This document shows positions 35,660-45,006 of a stretch of DNA of 64,000 nucleotides, piece by piece. Below the pieces are notes generated by a model. It saw only the letters and a program-made list of their open reading frames with translations, had not been told where the DNA came from and made no database searches. How positions within the stretch are numbered: position 1 is the stretch's first letter; each line of letters begins with the position of its first letter. The stretch is from AC-49 sp963766605 (GTDB lineage Bacteria > Actinomycetota > Thermoleophilia > Solirubrobacterales > Solirubrobacteraceae). The DNA is taken from contig CAVYAT010000002.1 in the NCBI GenBank assembly GCA_963766605.1, forward strand, positions 558,001-622,000. Direction: 5' to 3'. A program made the translations under genes and the position numbers.

Positions 35660-36749
35660 GTGTCAATCGCCATCGTCACCGGGTCGGGCGGCCTGATCGG
35701 CTCGGAGTCGGTCGCGTTCCTCGTCGAGCAGGGCTATCGCGTGATCGGGCTCGACAACGACATGCGCGCGCAGTTCTTCGGGCCGACGGCGACGACGGCG
35801 CCGACGACCGAGCGCCTTGCCGGCAGCTACGACATGTTCACGGCGCTCGACCTCGACATCCGCGACGCGCGACGGCGTCGACCGCGCGTGTTCGCCGCAG
35901 CAACGCCGCCGACATCGAGCTCGATCGTCCACACCGCGGCGCAGCCGTCGCACGACTGGGCGGCGTCGGACCCGCAGACCGATTTCACGGTCAACGCGAA
36001 CGGCACGCTGAACCTGCTCCAGGCCGCGCGCGACCACACGCCCGACGCGACGTTCATCTTCACCTCGACGAACAAGGTCTACGGCGACCGGCCGAACTTC
36101 CTGCCGCTGGTCAGGAGCTCGCGACGCGCCTCGAGCTGCCCGAGTCGACCACCGCTGGTACGGCGGCATCGACCTCGACGATGTCGATCGACCTCTGCAC
36201 GCACTCGCTCTTCGGGCGTCAGCAAGGTCGCCGCCGACCTCATGGTGCAGGAGTACGGGCGCTACTTCGACATGCCGACCGTCTGCTTCCGCGGCGGCTG
36301 CCTGACCGGCCCCCAGCACGCGGGCGCCCAGCTGCACGGCTTCCTCGCCTACCTGATGCGGTGCACGGTCGACCGGCGACCCGTACACGATCTTCGGCTA
36401 CGGCGGCAAGCAGGTGCGCGACAACATCCACGCCCACGACGTCGTGCGCGCGTTCCAGGCCTTCCACGAGAACCCGCGGCCGGCGGCGGTCTACAACCTC
36501 GGCGGCGGGCGCGAGAGCAACGTGCTCGATGCTCGAGGCGATCGAGATGTGCGAGCGGATCGCCGGACGCGAGCTGAGCTACACGCTGTCCGACCAAGCG
36601 CGCATCGGCGACCACCGCTGGTGGATCAGCGACCTCGACGCGTTCAAGCGCGACCACCCGCATGGTCGCTGACGTTCGGGATCGAGGACGTCCTGCGCGA
36701 GATCCACGAGTTCAACGTCGAGCGCTGGACCGCGGGGGCCCCGTCGTGA
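35660..36749 (+). pseudogene. CDP-tyvelose/paratose 2-epimerase-like protein, several frameshifts
   Basis: GTG 35660 opens IAIVTGSGGLIGSESVAFL. The family blocks VNANGTLNLLQAARDHTP, FTSTNKVYGDRPNFLPL, SLFG.SKVAADLMVQEYG, FRGGCLTGPQHAGAQLHGF, GYGGKQVRDNIHAHDVV and YNLGGGRESNV are all present but lie in different frames. At least four breaks are evident (near 35870, 36110-36150, 36220 and 36370), plus two after 36520. Two clear ones are gains: GTCGACCGG for GTCACCGG and GTGCTCGATG for GTGTCGATG. No CDP-glucose or CDP-paratose genes are nearby, so the substrate is open. GTGA overlap with the next gene. Confidence 0.75.
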
Positions 36750-37572
36750 AGCTGTCGGTCGTCATCCCGGCCCACAACGAGGAGGGGTCGATCGCCGAGA
36801 CGGTGCAGGAGGTCGCGGCGAAGCTGACCGACGAGGAGATCGAGCTACGAGGTCGTCGTCGTCGATGACGCCAGCACCGATCGCACGGCCGAGATCGTCC
36901 ACGCGCTCGTCGCCGACGACCCTCGCATTCGCTACGTGCGCTCGCGCTACCGCAACGGCTTCGGCTTCGCGGTGCGGCGGGCCTCGAGGCGTACACGGGC
37001 GACGCGGTCGCGATCATGATGGCCGACCGATCCGACCACCCGGAGGACCTCGTCGCCTACTACCGCCTGCTCACGGCCGGCTACGACTGCGCGTTCGGCT
37101 CGCGGTTCATGCCCGGCGGGACCGTCGACGGACTACCCGCGGGTCAAGCTCGTCCTCAACCGGATCGTCAACCTCGGGATCCGGATGCTGTTCGGTCACG
37201 GCTACAACGACACGACCAACGCGTTCAAGGCCTACCGCCGCGAGGTCATCGACAACAGTCCGGCCCGCTGCTGTCGCACCATTTCAACCTCACCGTCGAG
37301 CTCCCGCTGAAGGCGATCGTCCGTGGCCACTCCTACGCCGATCACGCCGATCCGCTGGACCAACCGCCAGAGCGGTGAGTCCAAGCTGCGCCTGCAGGAG
37401 ATGGGCGGGCGCTACGCCGTTCATCGTGCTCTACGTGTTCTTCGAGCACCACCTGTCGCGCGGCGACTACCGCCGGCCCGACGCATCACGCGCGATCGCC
37501 CGCGGCCGCTGGCGAGCCGGGACGCCTGGCGCGCGGGTGGTCCGCGAAGAGCGCACGCGCGAGCATCAGTGA
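36746..37572 (+). pseudogene. GT2 glycosyltransferase, dolichyl-phosphate-mannose-synthase-like, frameshifted
   Basis: GTG 36746 gives KLSVVIPAHNEEGSIAETV. Later parts in other frames are VVVDDASTDRTAEIVHALV, IMMADRSDHPEDLVAYYRL, CAFGSRFMPGGTVD, NRIVNLGIRMLFGHGYNDTT, FNLTVELPLKAIVRGHSY and RQSGESKLRLQEMGGRYA. Breaks are near 36845 (ATCGAGCTAC for ATCGACTAC), 36980 (a lost G), 37130 (gained G), 37260, 37340 (GCCGATCACG for GCCGTCACG) and 37418. The catalytic motifs are intact, so it would be a working GT2 if the frame were restored. Confidence 0.72.
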
Positions 37573-39645
37573 GCGCCGTCGGGAACCACGTCCCGACGCA
37601 GCGCGCGATCGGGGCCCGGTCCGGGGGCTGCCGTGGTCGATCGCTGCGGTCGCCTTGGGACTCTTCCTGCTGACGGCCCCGCAGGCGCAGCTCGTCGCGA
37701 CAGGTGGCCTTGACCCTTCCTGGGGCGCCGCGCTGCACGTGACGGCGCATACGAACGTGGTTTGGGGTCGCGAGGTGATGTTCACCTACGGCCCGCTCGG
37801 ATTTCTCGACATCCCCGTCTACTACTACGGAGACACCGGTGCGTTGGCCTGTCTTCTACTGGCTGGCCACGCACATCGTCGTGTTCGGGCTGCTTGTGGG
37901 TGGCTCTGCGGCCGGCGCGATCGGTGATCGGCTGGACGCTGGGCTTCCTGCTGCTCACCGGGGCGCTTCATCAACGACGCGGTGCCCCTCATCGCGTTCG
38001 CGGTGCGCGGCGGCGCACGTGCTGGCCGAGCCGCAGCGCCGACGGGCCGACGGGCTGTTGTTCCCGGCTGGTGATGGGGGTCGGCGGGCGGGCTCGGCGC
38101 TGCTGGTCAAGATCAACTACGGGTGACGATGATCCTCGTACTCGGCGCCGTGGCGTGCGCTGGCCGTCGGCGGGCCCGACGCAGTGCGTCTGCGCGCCCT
38201 CGGCGTGGCCGAAGCGGGGGGCGCCGTTGTCGGGCTGCTTGGCGGGTGGCTCGTCATGGGCCAACCGCTCGACGCGCTACCCGACTACGTTCACAACGCG
38301 GCCCGGGTGGTGTCGGGCTACTCGGCCGACGATGCAGCTGGAGCAGGCCGGGGACCTGCGGTGGCAATACACCCTGGTCGCGCGATCGTCGTCGCCCTTG
38401 GGATCGCGATGTGCCTGGATCAGCGACGGAAGCCGCGGTCGAAGCTGGGTGGCGCTGTTGTTTGTCGCGTTGCTAGCTTCTTCATGTTCAAGGAGGGCTT
38501 CGTTCGCCACGACCTGCGGCCACGCGTTCGTCGCGTTCTTCACCACTGTCCCGTTCGCGTTCGCGTGGCTGCCGTGGGACACGATGCCCCGGGCGGCGAT
38601 TGTGCGATCGTGATGGTTCGTCCTGGCGACGGTCATGTTCGCGTATCGACGCAACGCTCGGTCGATGACGTGTTCTCGCCGTCCCGAAGTCGATCAGCGC
38701 CGCCTGATAAGCAGGCCTCGACGCTCGTCGACGGCGGGCAAGCGGCAAGGCGCTCGAGAACGAAGGGCGAGCCAACGTACTCACCTTCGAGAACGTCGAC
38801 GGTCGCACTCGCTCGCTGCTGAGGCGCGGGACGGCCGCGGTGTGGCCAACCGAGAGCGACCTCGTGTGGGCGCTCGGGCTCAAGTGGCGGCCCGTGCCCA
38901 CCATCCAGAACTACCTCGGTTATACGCGAGGGCTCGATGCGCTCGACGCCAAGGCGCTGTCCGGACCAAACGCGCCTCGGCGCGTGCTCTACGGCCCCTA
39001 GGGAGTCGACGGGCGCCTTGCGGCGTTCGACACTCCATTGGCCGAGCAGGCCCTGCTGTGCCGCTACCGGGTCGAGCACGCGCAGATGCCGCAGTGGCTT
39101 GTGCTGTTGCGCCGCCGCAACCGCTGCGCGGCGCCTCGGTTGATCGGCAGCGTTCCGCTCGCTTGGGGGGAGCCGGTGACCGTGCCTGCGCCACCCAGTC
39201 CGCATGACGTCGTGACCGCGCGGGTCGCGGGCGTCGCGCCGACGGGTATCGAGAAGCTTGAGGCCTCGCTGTACAAGGCCAAGGAACGCAGCGTTGTATT
39301 CAACAGCGACCCCGCCGCCGGCATCCACCGGCATCGCCGCCGGGCACAGCGGGTGACGGGCATGGTCGTGCGGGCCGGCCCGGCAGGCCGACTTCCCGGC
39401 GCCGCTGGCAGTCGCCCCCAACCCGATGTCGATGACGTTCTACCGCCAAGGCGCATCGTCGACCGGGCACCCCCTGCGGGTCGACTTCTACGCGACGAGG
39501 GTCGGCCGGTGATTGCCACTACACACCGCAGCCTCGCAGCATGTGCAGCACCGTCCTCCGCGGCCTTCACGTCGGTGAACAGCTGCGGCAGCTCGTCGAG
39601 TGACCGCCGGCCGACGTGCTGATGGACCTGATGGCGCCGCGCTGA
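37569..39645 (+). pseudogene. Large multi-pass membrane protein, heavily frameshifted
   Basis: After a GTGA overlap (GTG 37569), hydrophobic pieces appear in rotating frames: LFLLTAPQAQLVATGGLDPS, TNVVWGREVMFTYGPLGFLD, FYWLATHIVVFGLLVGG, GAVVGLLGGWLVMGQPLDAL, SFFMFKEGFVRHDLR and AFFTTVPFAFAWLPWDTMP. A soluble C-terminal part follows (TRSLLRRGTAAVWPTESDLV, LAEQALLCRYRVEHAQMPQW). An in-frame TAG at 38999-39001 also interrupts it. The protein looks like a GT-C-type or O-antigen-ligase-like membrane enzyme of about 680 residues. The end is uncertain (39602 or 39645). Confidence 0.55.
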
Positions 39646-39655
39646 GGCGCCGGCC

Positions 39656-40324
39656 CTACGCGCGGGCCGACCTGTAGCTGATGATCCTGCAGCCGACGAG
39701 CTTGTAGCGCTTCCGGGACCTGTGGCTCAGGTAGACGATGTCGGTCGGCGAGCCGCAGTGGATGACCCCGCGCCCGAAGTGGGCGTGGACGACGTCGTGG
39801 CCCCTGCCGGTGTAGATGTAGCTCGTGCCGTGGGCGGCGTAGATGACGTCGTTGCCGGGCCCGCCGTAGAGGTGGTTGACCTGCGTCGGCCGCCAGCCGC
39901 TGGGCTTGTAGTCGCCCCAGATCACGTCGCCGTTGGGGCCGGCGTGGATCGTGTTGTTGCCGTGGCCGCCGAGCAGCTCGTTGTGGTGGCCGTCGGACGG
40001 GACGAGATTGTTGTGCAGCGAGCCGCAGTCGTAGGTGTGACGGCAGTTGCGGTCGTGGACCGAGACGAAGCCGAGGCTGTCGTCGCCGCCGCGGAAGCAG
40101 AACGTGTTCTCGTGGATCTCGTCGCAGGAGTACGACGGATCGGTGTGGTCGAACGGGTCGTGGCCGGGGCGCCCGTCGAGCGGGCGGTTCCCGTCGTGGC
40201 CGTTGATCAGCAGCATCCCGTTGATGATCGGCCAATCAGCCTTGCTGGCGTTGGCGAGGGCCGCGGGAGCGGCCAGGGCGCAGGCAATCGCGAGCGCCAC
40301 CATGACGATGGGGAGACGACGCAT
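39656..40324 (-). CDS. Secreted protein with RTX-like Gly/Asp repeats
   Basis: The protein has 222 residues from ATG 40324. Residues 1-24 form a signal peptide (MRRLPIVMVALAIACALAAP, then AALA before Asn). Four or five nonapeptide-like repeats follow (GGHGNNTIH, GPNGDVIWG, GGPGNDVIY, GRGHDVVHA), similar to RTX calcium-binding repeats but rich in His and Asn. Two Cys pairs lie at about 65-95. It could be an extracellular structural or calcium-dependent protein. It stands alone between the glycan genes and does not overlap them. Confidence 0.75.
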   Translation of the reverse strand: MRRLPIVMVALAIACALAAPAALANASKADWPIINGMLLINGHDGNRPLDGRPGHDPFDHTDPSYSCDEIHENTFCFRGGDDSLGFVSVHDRNCRHTYDCGSLHNNLVPSDGHHNELLGGHGNNTIHAGPNGDVIWGDYKPSGWRPTQVNHLYGGPGNDVIYAAHGTSYIYTGRGHDVVHAHFGRGVIHCGSPTDIVYLSHRSRKRYKLVGCRIISYRSARA

Positions 40325-40392
40325 GAGTTTCAAGATCGACGCTGGACCCATTCGAGCGTGAGCGCCAATGTCCGCTATTGGACGACTGTTAG

Positions 40393-41244
40393 TCAGGAGA
40401 TCGCGGAGATACGCGACACGTAGTCAAACAGTGCGTCATGCCACGGACGTAATGGCGTCAGCCCGAGGTCGTCCGCGCGCGGACGGGCGAGTACGCCGTT
40501 GAGCGGCCGGTCGGGTGAGCCGGGCGCAATCGTCGTCGTCACCGGCTCGATCGGAACGTCGCCGCGTCCGCCGAGTTCGAGGATCGCCTGCGTGAACTCA
40601 AACCACGAGCACTCGCCGCCGGCCGTCAGGTGCACCACGCCGGTCGCCTCCGCCCGCGTCGCCTCGAGCACCGCTGCGGCCAGGTCAGCCGTGAACGTCG
40701 GCGACAGGCGCTGGTCGGCGACCATCTTCAGCGACGCCCCGGGCTCCGACGCCCGCGCCAGCATCCGCGTGACGAAGTTGCCGCCCTTGGACGCGCTGCC
40801 GTGCTCGCCATACAACCCGGCGCCGCGTACGACGAGCGCCCCGTCGCCGTACGCCAGCGCCGCGTACTCGCCCGCGAGCTTCGTCAGCGCGTAGATCGAA
40901 CGCGGGTTGGGTAGGTCGCCCTCGCCGTAGGGCGCGTCGCGCGTGCCGTCAAAGACGTAGTTGGTCGAGAAGTGCACGAGCCGCGCCCCGCGCGAAGCGA
41001 GATCGCGGACCGCGCGGACGTTGACCGCCCACGCGCGGTCGGGCTCGGTCTCGCAGACGTCGACGTTGTGAAACGCGGCGCAGTTGAAGACGACGTCGGG
41101 CGCAACGTCATCAAACGCGCGCGACACCGCGTCCGGGTCGGAGATGTCCAGCTCGGCGCGCGTGAACGACCGTGCGTCGTCGCCCAACAGCGCCTCGAGG
41201 TCGGAGGCGAGCTGGCCGCCGCCCCCCGTGATCAGTGCTCTCAC
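40393..41244 (-). CDS. rmlD: dTDP-4-dehydrorhamnose reductase
   Basis: The protein has 283 residues. The NAD(P) loop ALITGGGGQLASDL is at 3-16, STNYVFDG at 93-100, and the catalytic Tyr118/Lys122 in SIYALTKLAGEYA. It makes dTDP-L-rhamnose from the RmlC product. The start is the GTG of a GTGA overlap with the epimerase upstream, which forms a two-gene minus-strand operon. Confidence 0.9.
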   Translation of the reverse strand: MRALITGGGGQLASDLEALLGDDARSFTRAELDISDPDAVSRAFDDVAPDVVFNCAAFHNVDVCETEPDRAWAVNVRAVRDLASRGARLVHFSTNYVFDGTRDAPYGEGDLPNPRSIYALTKLAGEYAALAYGDGALVVRGAGLYGEHGSASKGGNFVTRMLARASEPGASLKMVADQRLSPTFTADLAAAVLEATRAEATGVVHLTAGGECSWFEFTQAILELGGRGDVPIEPVTTTIAPGSPDRPLNGVLARPRADDLGLTPLRPWHDALFDYVSRISAIS

Positions 41245-42338
41245 AGGACCGACGGGAACGACTCGAGGGCCGGCTTGAGCTCGTTGAGCAGCTCGAGCCA
41301 GCGGATGTTGTAACAGCGGGGATCGGTCAGCTCGGCCGGTGGCGCCGACGCGATCCGCTCGAGCAGATTGGTCACCGCCTCGAGCACCGAGTGGCGCGGG
41401 ATGAAGCCGAGCGTCGTCGACAGCTTGGCGTTGGAGCACTCGTAGTCGCGGGTCAGCTTCGGCGCCGCGACCTCCTCGAGCTCGACCGTGCGCCCGGTCA
41501 GCTGGACGCTGCCGGCCACGAGCAGCGCGAGCTCGCGGATCTGGTAGTTGGAGTGCAGGACGTTGAAGATCTCGCCCCGCACGAGCTCGGTCGGCGCCTC
41601 GTAGGCGGCGATCATCGCGTCGGAGACGTCGCGCACGTCGACCAGTGGCCGCCACATCCAGCCACCGCCGTGCAGCATCAGCCGCCCGGCCAGCAGCGCG
41701 TCCTTGACGAACGTGTTGACGACCAGGTCGTAGCGCATCCGCGGCGACCAGCCGTAGACGGTGCCGTTGCGCAGCAGCACCGGGCACAGGCCGTCGTCGA
41801 CGAGCTTCAGCAGCGCCTCCTCGCCGTAGCGCTTGGACGTCGCGTAGGCCGCCTGGGGCTGGATCGGCGCCGTCTCGTCGTGCATGCCCGGCGGCAGCCC
41901 GTCGTACAGCGAGCACGAGGACGCGAAGACGTAGCGCTCGATCCCTCGCTTGACGCACTCCTGGCCGAGCGTCTCGGTGGCGATCGCGTTCATCTGCCAG
42001 TTCGCCTCGGGGTCGAACTCGGCCGTCGGGTCATTGCTCAGCCCGCTGAGGTTGATGACGCCGTCGACCCCGTCGAGAACCGTGGCAGGGATGTCGCGCA
42101 CGTCGGCGACGACGAGCTCGATCTGGTCGCGGACCGGGGCCAGCGCGTCCTCGCCGAAGTACAGGCGGTCCAGCACGCGAACGCGGTAGCCGCGGGCCAG
42201 CAGACGCGGCACGAGCACGCTGCCGATGTAGCCGGCGCCACCGGCCACCAGCAGCGTCTGGTCGGCGTCGGGCGCCTGCTCGGCGAGCCCGTTGGTGCGG
42301 CTCTCGCCGGGGGCGAAGGGGGTCGAGTCAGTACTCAT
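41241..42338 (-). CDS. NAD-dependent sugar epimerase/dehydratase (extended SDR)
   Basis: The protein has 365 residues with a 27-residue lead before LLVAGGAGYIGSVLV. ASSCSLYDG at 139-147 and Tyr165/Lys169 in AAYATSKRYGE give the SDR active site. The segments LRNGTVYGWSPRMRYDLVVN and RPLVDVRDVSDAM are found in WcaG-type NDP-sugar epimerases of glycan loci. RmlB was considered and rejected on the substrate loops. It shares a 79-bp divergent region with the GT pair at 42418. Confidence 0.82.
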   Translation of the reverse strand: MSTDSTPFAPGESRTNGLAEQAPDADQTLLVAGGAGYIGSVLVPRLLARGYRVRVLDRLYFGEDALAPVRDQIELVVADVRDIPATVLDGVDGVINLSGLSNDPTAEFDPEANWQMNAIATETLGQECVKRGIERYVFASSCSLYDGLPPGMHDETAPIQPQAAYATSKRYGEEALLKLVDDGLCPVLLRNGTVYGWSPRMRYDLVVNTFVKDALLAGRLMLHGGGWMWRPLVDVRDVSDAMIAAYEAPTELVRGEIFNVLHSNYQIRELALLVAGSVQLTGRTVELEEVAAPKLTRDYECSNAKLSTTLGFIPRHSVLEAVTNLLERIASAPPAELTDPRCYNIRWLELLNELKPALESFPSVL

Positions 42339-42417
42339 GGGGCCTCACGGTAGCGGGATGGTCAGAGAAGCCAACGCCCGGCGGCGCCCGAAGTTGTGCC
42401 GGTAGCATCGCCGCCCG

Positions 42418-43281
42418 ATGGACCTGTGCTTTCTTGTGCCGGGCGTCCCGGCGGACGGCGACGTCGCCGCCGAGCACGCTCGGCGCCTCTCCGAGCGCCA
42501 CTCGGTGACCGTGACGCCGTGCGGCGACAGCGCCGCCGCGCGCGAACGGACCTACGACGCCGTCGTCGCCTTCGACTGGACCGCCACCGTCCAGCTGTTC
42601 GCGTTTGACAGCGCGCGCCACGTCTACCACGTCGACCGCTTCGCCGACGAGGCGCTGGGCGCCGACCCGCAGCGCTTCGCCGCCCAGCTCAGCTACGACC
42701 TGCCGGTCGACTTCATCGCTGCCGCGCCGTGGGTCGCACGGGCGCTGGCGCAGCGCCGCCCCGACGCGCGCTGCCTGACCGCCACAACCGGCGTCGCCCG
42801 CACGCCGGCCGCGCCCGAGGCCGTGGTCGTGCTCGACGCCGACCCGCTGCCCGACGTGCTCGCCGGGCGCGTGGTGATCGCCTCGAGCGCCCTGCCCGGC
42901 GTCGGCGACGTGATCGAGCACGCCGTCAACGGGTTCCTGGTCGAGCCCGACGACGACCGCGGGCCCCAGCGCTTCCTGGCGATGCTGGCCGCCGACCGCG
43001 AGCAGCTCGAGCGGATGGCGGCGGCGGCGGGCGCGACCCCGTGGCCCGATCGCGACGAGGCCGCGGCGGCGTTCGAGGCCGCGCTGGCGACGATCGTCGC
43101 CGAGCCGATGCCCGACGCCGCGCGCTGGCCAGATCGGCTGATGGCCGACGCGATGGCCGCCGTGGCGGCGCTGGAGGCCCGTCGCCGCGAGCCGCCGACC
43201 GCGCCGGGGCAGGCGTCGCGCTCCGACATGGTCCGAGACGCCGCGGCGCGGCTGCGCTCGGCGGTCAGGCGCGGCTCGTGA
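42418..43281 (+). CDS. Short GT4-like glycosyltransferase
   Basis: The protein has 287 residues, well below the usual 370-420 of GT4. Its YHVDRF, LSYDLPVDFIAAAPWVARAL and IEHAVNGFLVEPDDDRGP segments correspond to FVQSLEDRF, LDLPVAFITEASWIADS and VRHGVNGLLCDWDDPRG of the GT4 at 1466-2713. The stretch carrying the EX7E donor motif is shortened, so activity is doubtful. GTGA overlap with the CgeB-like gene that follows. Confidence 0.68.
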   Translation: MDLCFLVPGVPADGDVAAEHARRLSERHSVTVTPCGDSAAARERTYDAVVAFDWTATVQLFAFDSARHVYHVDRFADEALGADPQRFAAQLSYDLPVDFIAAAPWVARALAQRRPDARCLTATTGVARTPAAPEAVVVLDADPLPDVLAGRVVIASSALPGVGDVIEHAVNGFLVEPDDDRGPQRFLAMLAADREQLERMAAAAGATPWPDRDEAAAAFEAALATIVAEPMPDAARWPDRLMADAMAAVAALEARRREPPTAPGQASRSDMVRDAAARLRSAVRRGS

Positions 43282-44150
43282 GCGAGCGACGCGACGTCGT
43301 GTTCGTCGGCCGGCGCGCGGTCTGCTGGCCCGCGCTGATGGAGTCCCCGAGCCACACGATCGAGCCGCGGTTCGTCGAGTTCGCCGACGACGACGCCGGG
43401 CGACTCGCGAGGATGGTGGGCGACGCCGATGTCGTTCTCGTCCTGGCCCCGGCCGAGCTGCCCGGAGGCGCGCTGCGCGACGTGGCGGCCCAGACCGTCG
43501 CGATCCTGCCGGCCGGCTCGCCCGCCGAGGCGCTCGAGCAGATCGCCGACGGCGACTTTGACCGGATCGTCGCGCTGGACCCCGGCCTCGCCGCGAGCAG
43601 CGATCGCGTCTGGCGCTCGCTGGCGCCGCCGGTCAACGACCGGCTGTTCGCGGCGGTCGCGCCGGCGGCCGGGTTGCGGTTCGCGTTCTTCGGCCGCTGG
43701 ACCGAGCGCCGCGAGCGCTTCCTGATCGACTCCAAGCACGCCTACGACCTGCTCCACGTCGACGGTGGCGCGACCGGCGATCGGCTGCTCGAGCTCTACG
43801 CCACCGTCTCCGTCGCGGTCAACCTCCACATGACCGACCAACCCGCCTTCGAGCACCGCGTGCCGATGCACCTGGCGGCCGGCCACCTGCTGATCTCCGA
43901 GGTGCTCCGGCCGACCCGCGGGCTCGAGCCGGGCCTCGACTTCCTCGAGGTCCGCACCCATCGCGAGCTGACGAAGATGCTCGGCGCGCTCAACGAGGTG
44001 CCCGAGCTGCACCACCGCGTCCGGCTGCGCGGCCGCCGCAAGGCCGAGCAGTTCCGCGCGTCGGCCGTCTACGAGCGGCTGCTGTCAGACCTCGCGAGCG
44101 ACATCGGCGCGTTCGGCTCTGCGCGCGAGACCCACGGAGGTTTCAGCTGA
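43278..44150 (+). CDS. CgeB-like glycosyltransferase
   Basis: The protein has 290 residues and is a paralogue of the protein at 2739-3656. Shared features are IEPRFVEFADDD, GDFDRIVALDPGLA, RFAFFGRWTERRERFL, VAVNLHMTDQPAFEHR and LRPTRGLEPGLDFLE. The spacing of motifs is the same over the whole length. It starts at the GTG of a GTGA overlap with the GT4-like gene. The 3' end overlaps the convergent VOC gene by 8 bp and marks the end of the glycan locus. Confidence 0.75.
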   Translation: MSERRDVVFVGRRAVCWPALMESPSHTIEPRFVEFADDDAGRLARMVGDADVVLVLAPAELPGGALRDVAAQTVAILPAGSPAEALEQIADGDFDRIVALDPGLAASSDRVWRSLAPPVNDRLFAAVAPAAGLRFAFFGRWTERRERFLIDSKHAYDLLHVDGGATGDRLLELYATVSVAVNLHMTDQPAFEHRVPMHLAAGHLLISEVLRPTRGLEPGLDFLEVRTHRELTKMLGALNEVPELHHRVRLRGRRKAEQFRASAVYERLLSDLASDIGAFGSARETHGGFS

Positions 44151-44583
44151 GCCGCTCGGCCAGTCCGATGATGATGCCCTCGGGGCCACGCACGAAGCAG
44201 AGCCGGTAGATGTCCTTGTACTGCGCGATCTCGCCGACGAGTTCGGCACCGTGGCCGCGCAGGCGCGCAACGACGTCGTCGATGTCGTCGACAGCGAACA
44301 TGATCCGGCGTATGCCCAGCGCGTTGGCCGGGGCGTTCTCCGGCTCCGCTCTGACCGCCGGCGGGGAGTGGAACTTCGACAGCTCAACCCGGCTGTGGCC
44401 GTCCGGCGTCCGCATCATGGCGATGTCGGCACGGACGTCGTCGAGCCCGACCACGCCGCCGACCCACTCCCCCTCGACCTGCGTCTCGCCTTCCAGCTCC
44501 ATCCCGAGTTCGGCGAAGAACGCCTTGGCCGCCTCGAGGTCCTCGACAACGATGAGAACGTTGTCCATGCGCTGAAGCGTCAT
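44143..44583 (-). CDS. VOC family (glyoxalase/bleomycin-resistance fold) protein
   Basis: The protein has 146 residues and two beta-alpha-beta-beta-beta modules. The N-terminal MDNVLIVVEDLEAAKAFFAE and the second IRRIMFAVDDIDDVVARL are standard VOC half-repeats; the last metal-site Glu lies in VRGPEGIIIGLAE. Substrate cannot be told. It does not look linked to the glycan genes. Confidence 0.85.
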   Translation of the reverse strand: MTLQRMDNVLIVVEDLEAAKAFFAELGMELEGETQVEGEWVGGVVGLDDVRADIAMMRTPDGHSRVELSKFHSPPAVRAEPENAPANALGIRRIMFAVDDIDDVVARLRGHGAELVGEIAQYKDIYRLCFVRGPEGIIIGLAERLS

Positions 44584-44622
44584 CTCCCCGGAGCATAGGG
44601 CCGCCGGCGCGCCGCTCGCCGG

Positions 44623-44880
44623 TCACGGCTCTCGGTGGTGCCCGCGCAGCTTCGCCGTCAACGCGTACCAGCGCTTGGCCAGCCGCCACGCGTGGGTGTT
44701 GAGGACCATCTCGAGCGTCTGCGACGTGGCCTTCCACTCGTGCTTGAGCCAGTCGCGCTCGCGCTGTAGGTCGTCGCGCTGGGCCTCGAGGCGCGCCCGT
44801 TCTGCCTCCAGCCACGTCTTGGTCTCTTCCAGCCACGTCGTCCTCTCGCGCAGCCAGGCGGTCGTCTCGCGCTCGGACAC
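44623..44880 (-). CDS. Small coiled-coil protein, possible fragment of a glycan-cluster protein
   Basis: From GTG 44880 the frame gives 85 residues with near-perfect heptads rich in Trp, Glu and Arg. It ends in LNTHAWRLAKRWYALTAKLRG. The end resembles the SWRITRPLR-type tails seen at 16750-16810 and 21205-21261. The open frame continues to 45147, but that part is antisense to ctaA. It may be a fragment of a longer coiled-coil methyltransferase or transferase. Start and reality are uncertain. Confidence 0.45.
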   Translation of the reverse strand: MSERETTAWLRERTTWLEETKTWLEAERARLEAQRDDLQRERDWLKHEWKATSQTLEMVLNTHAWRLAKRWYALTAKLRGHHREP

Positions 44881-45006
44881 CAGCGCGTCGGCGAGCTCGT
44901 TGATGCGCTCGTCGCGTCCGGCGAGCAGGCTTTCGAGCTCGGCCGCATGGGCCGCCGGATCGAGCTGCTGGGGGGGCGTCTCGGGAACGACGAATACCCT
45001 ATCGGC

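Noticed and set aside
41241..42338. Reading this SDR as RmlB (dTDP-glucose 4,6-dehydratase)
   Set aside because: The RmlB-type substrate loops and Asp-Glu active-site pair are not seen. Only RmlC and RmlD of the rhamnose route are supported here.
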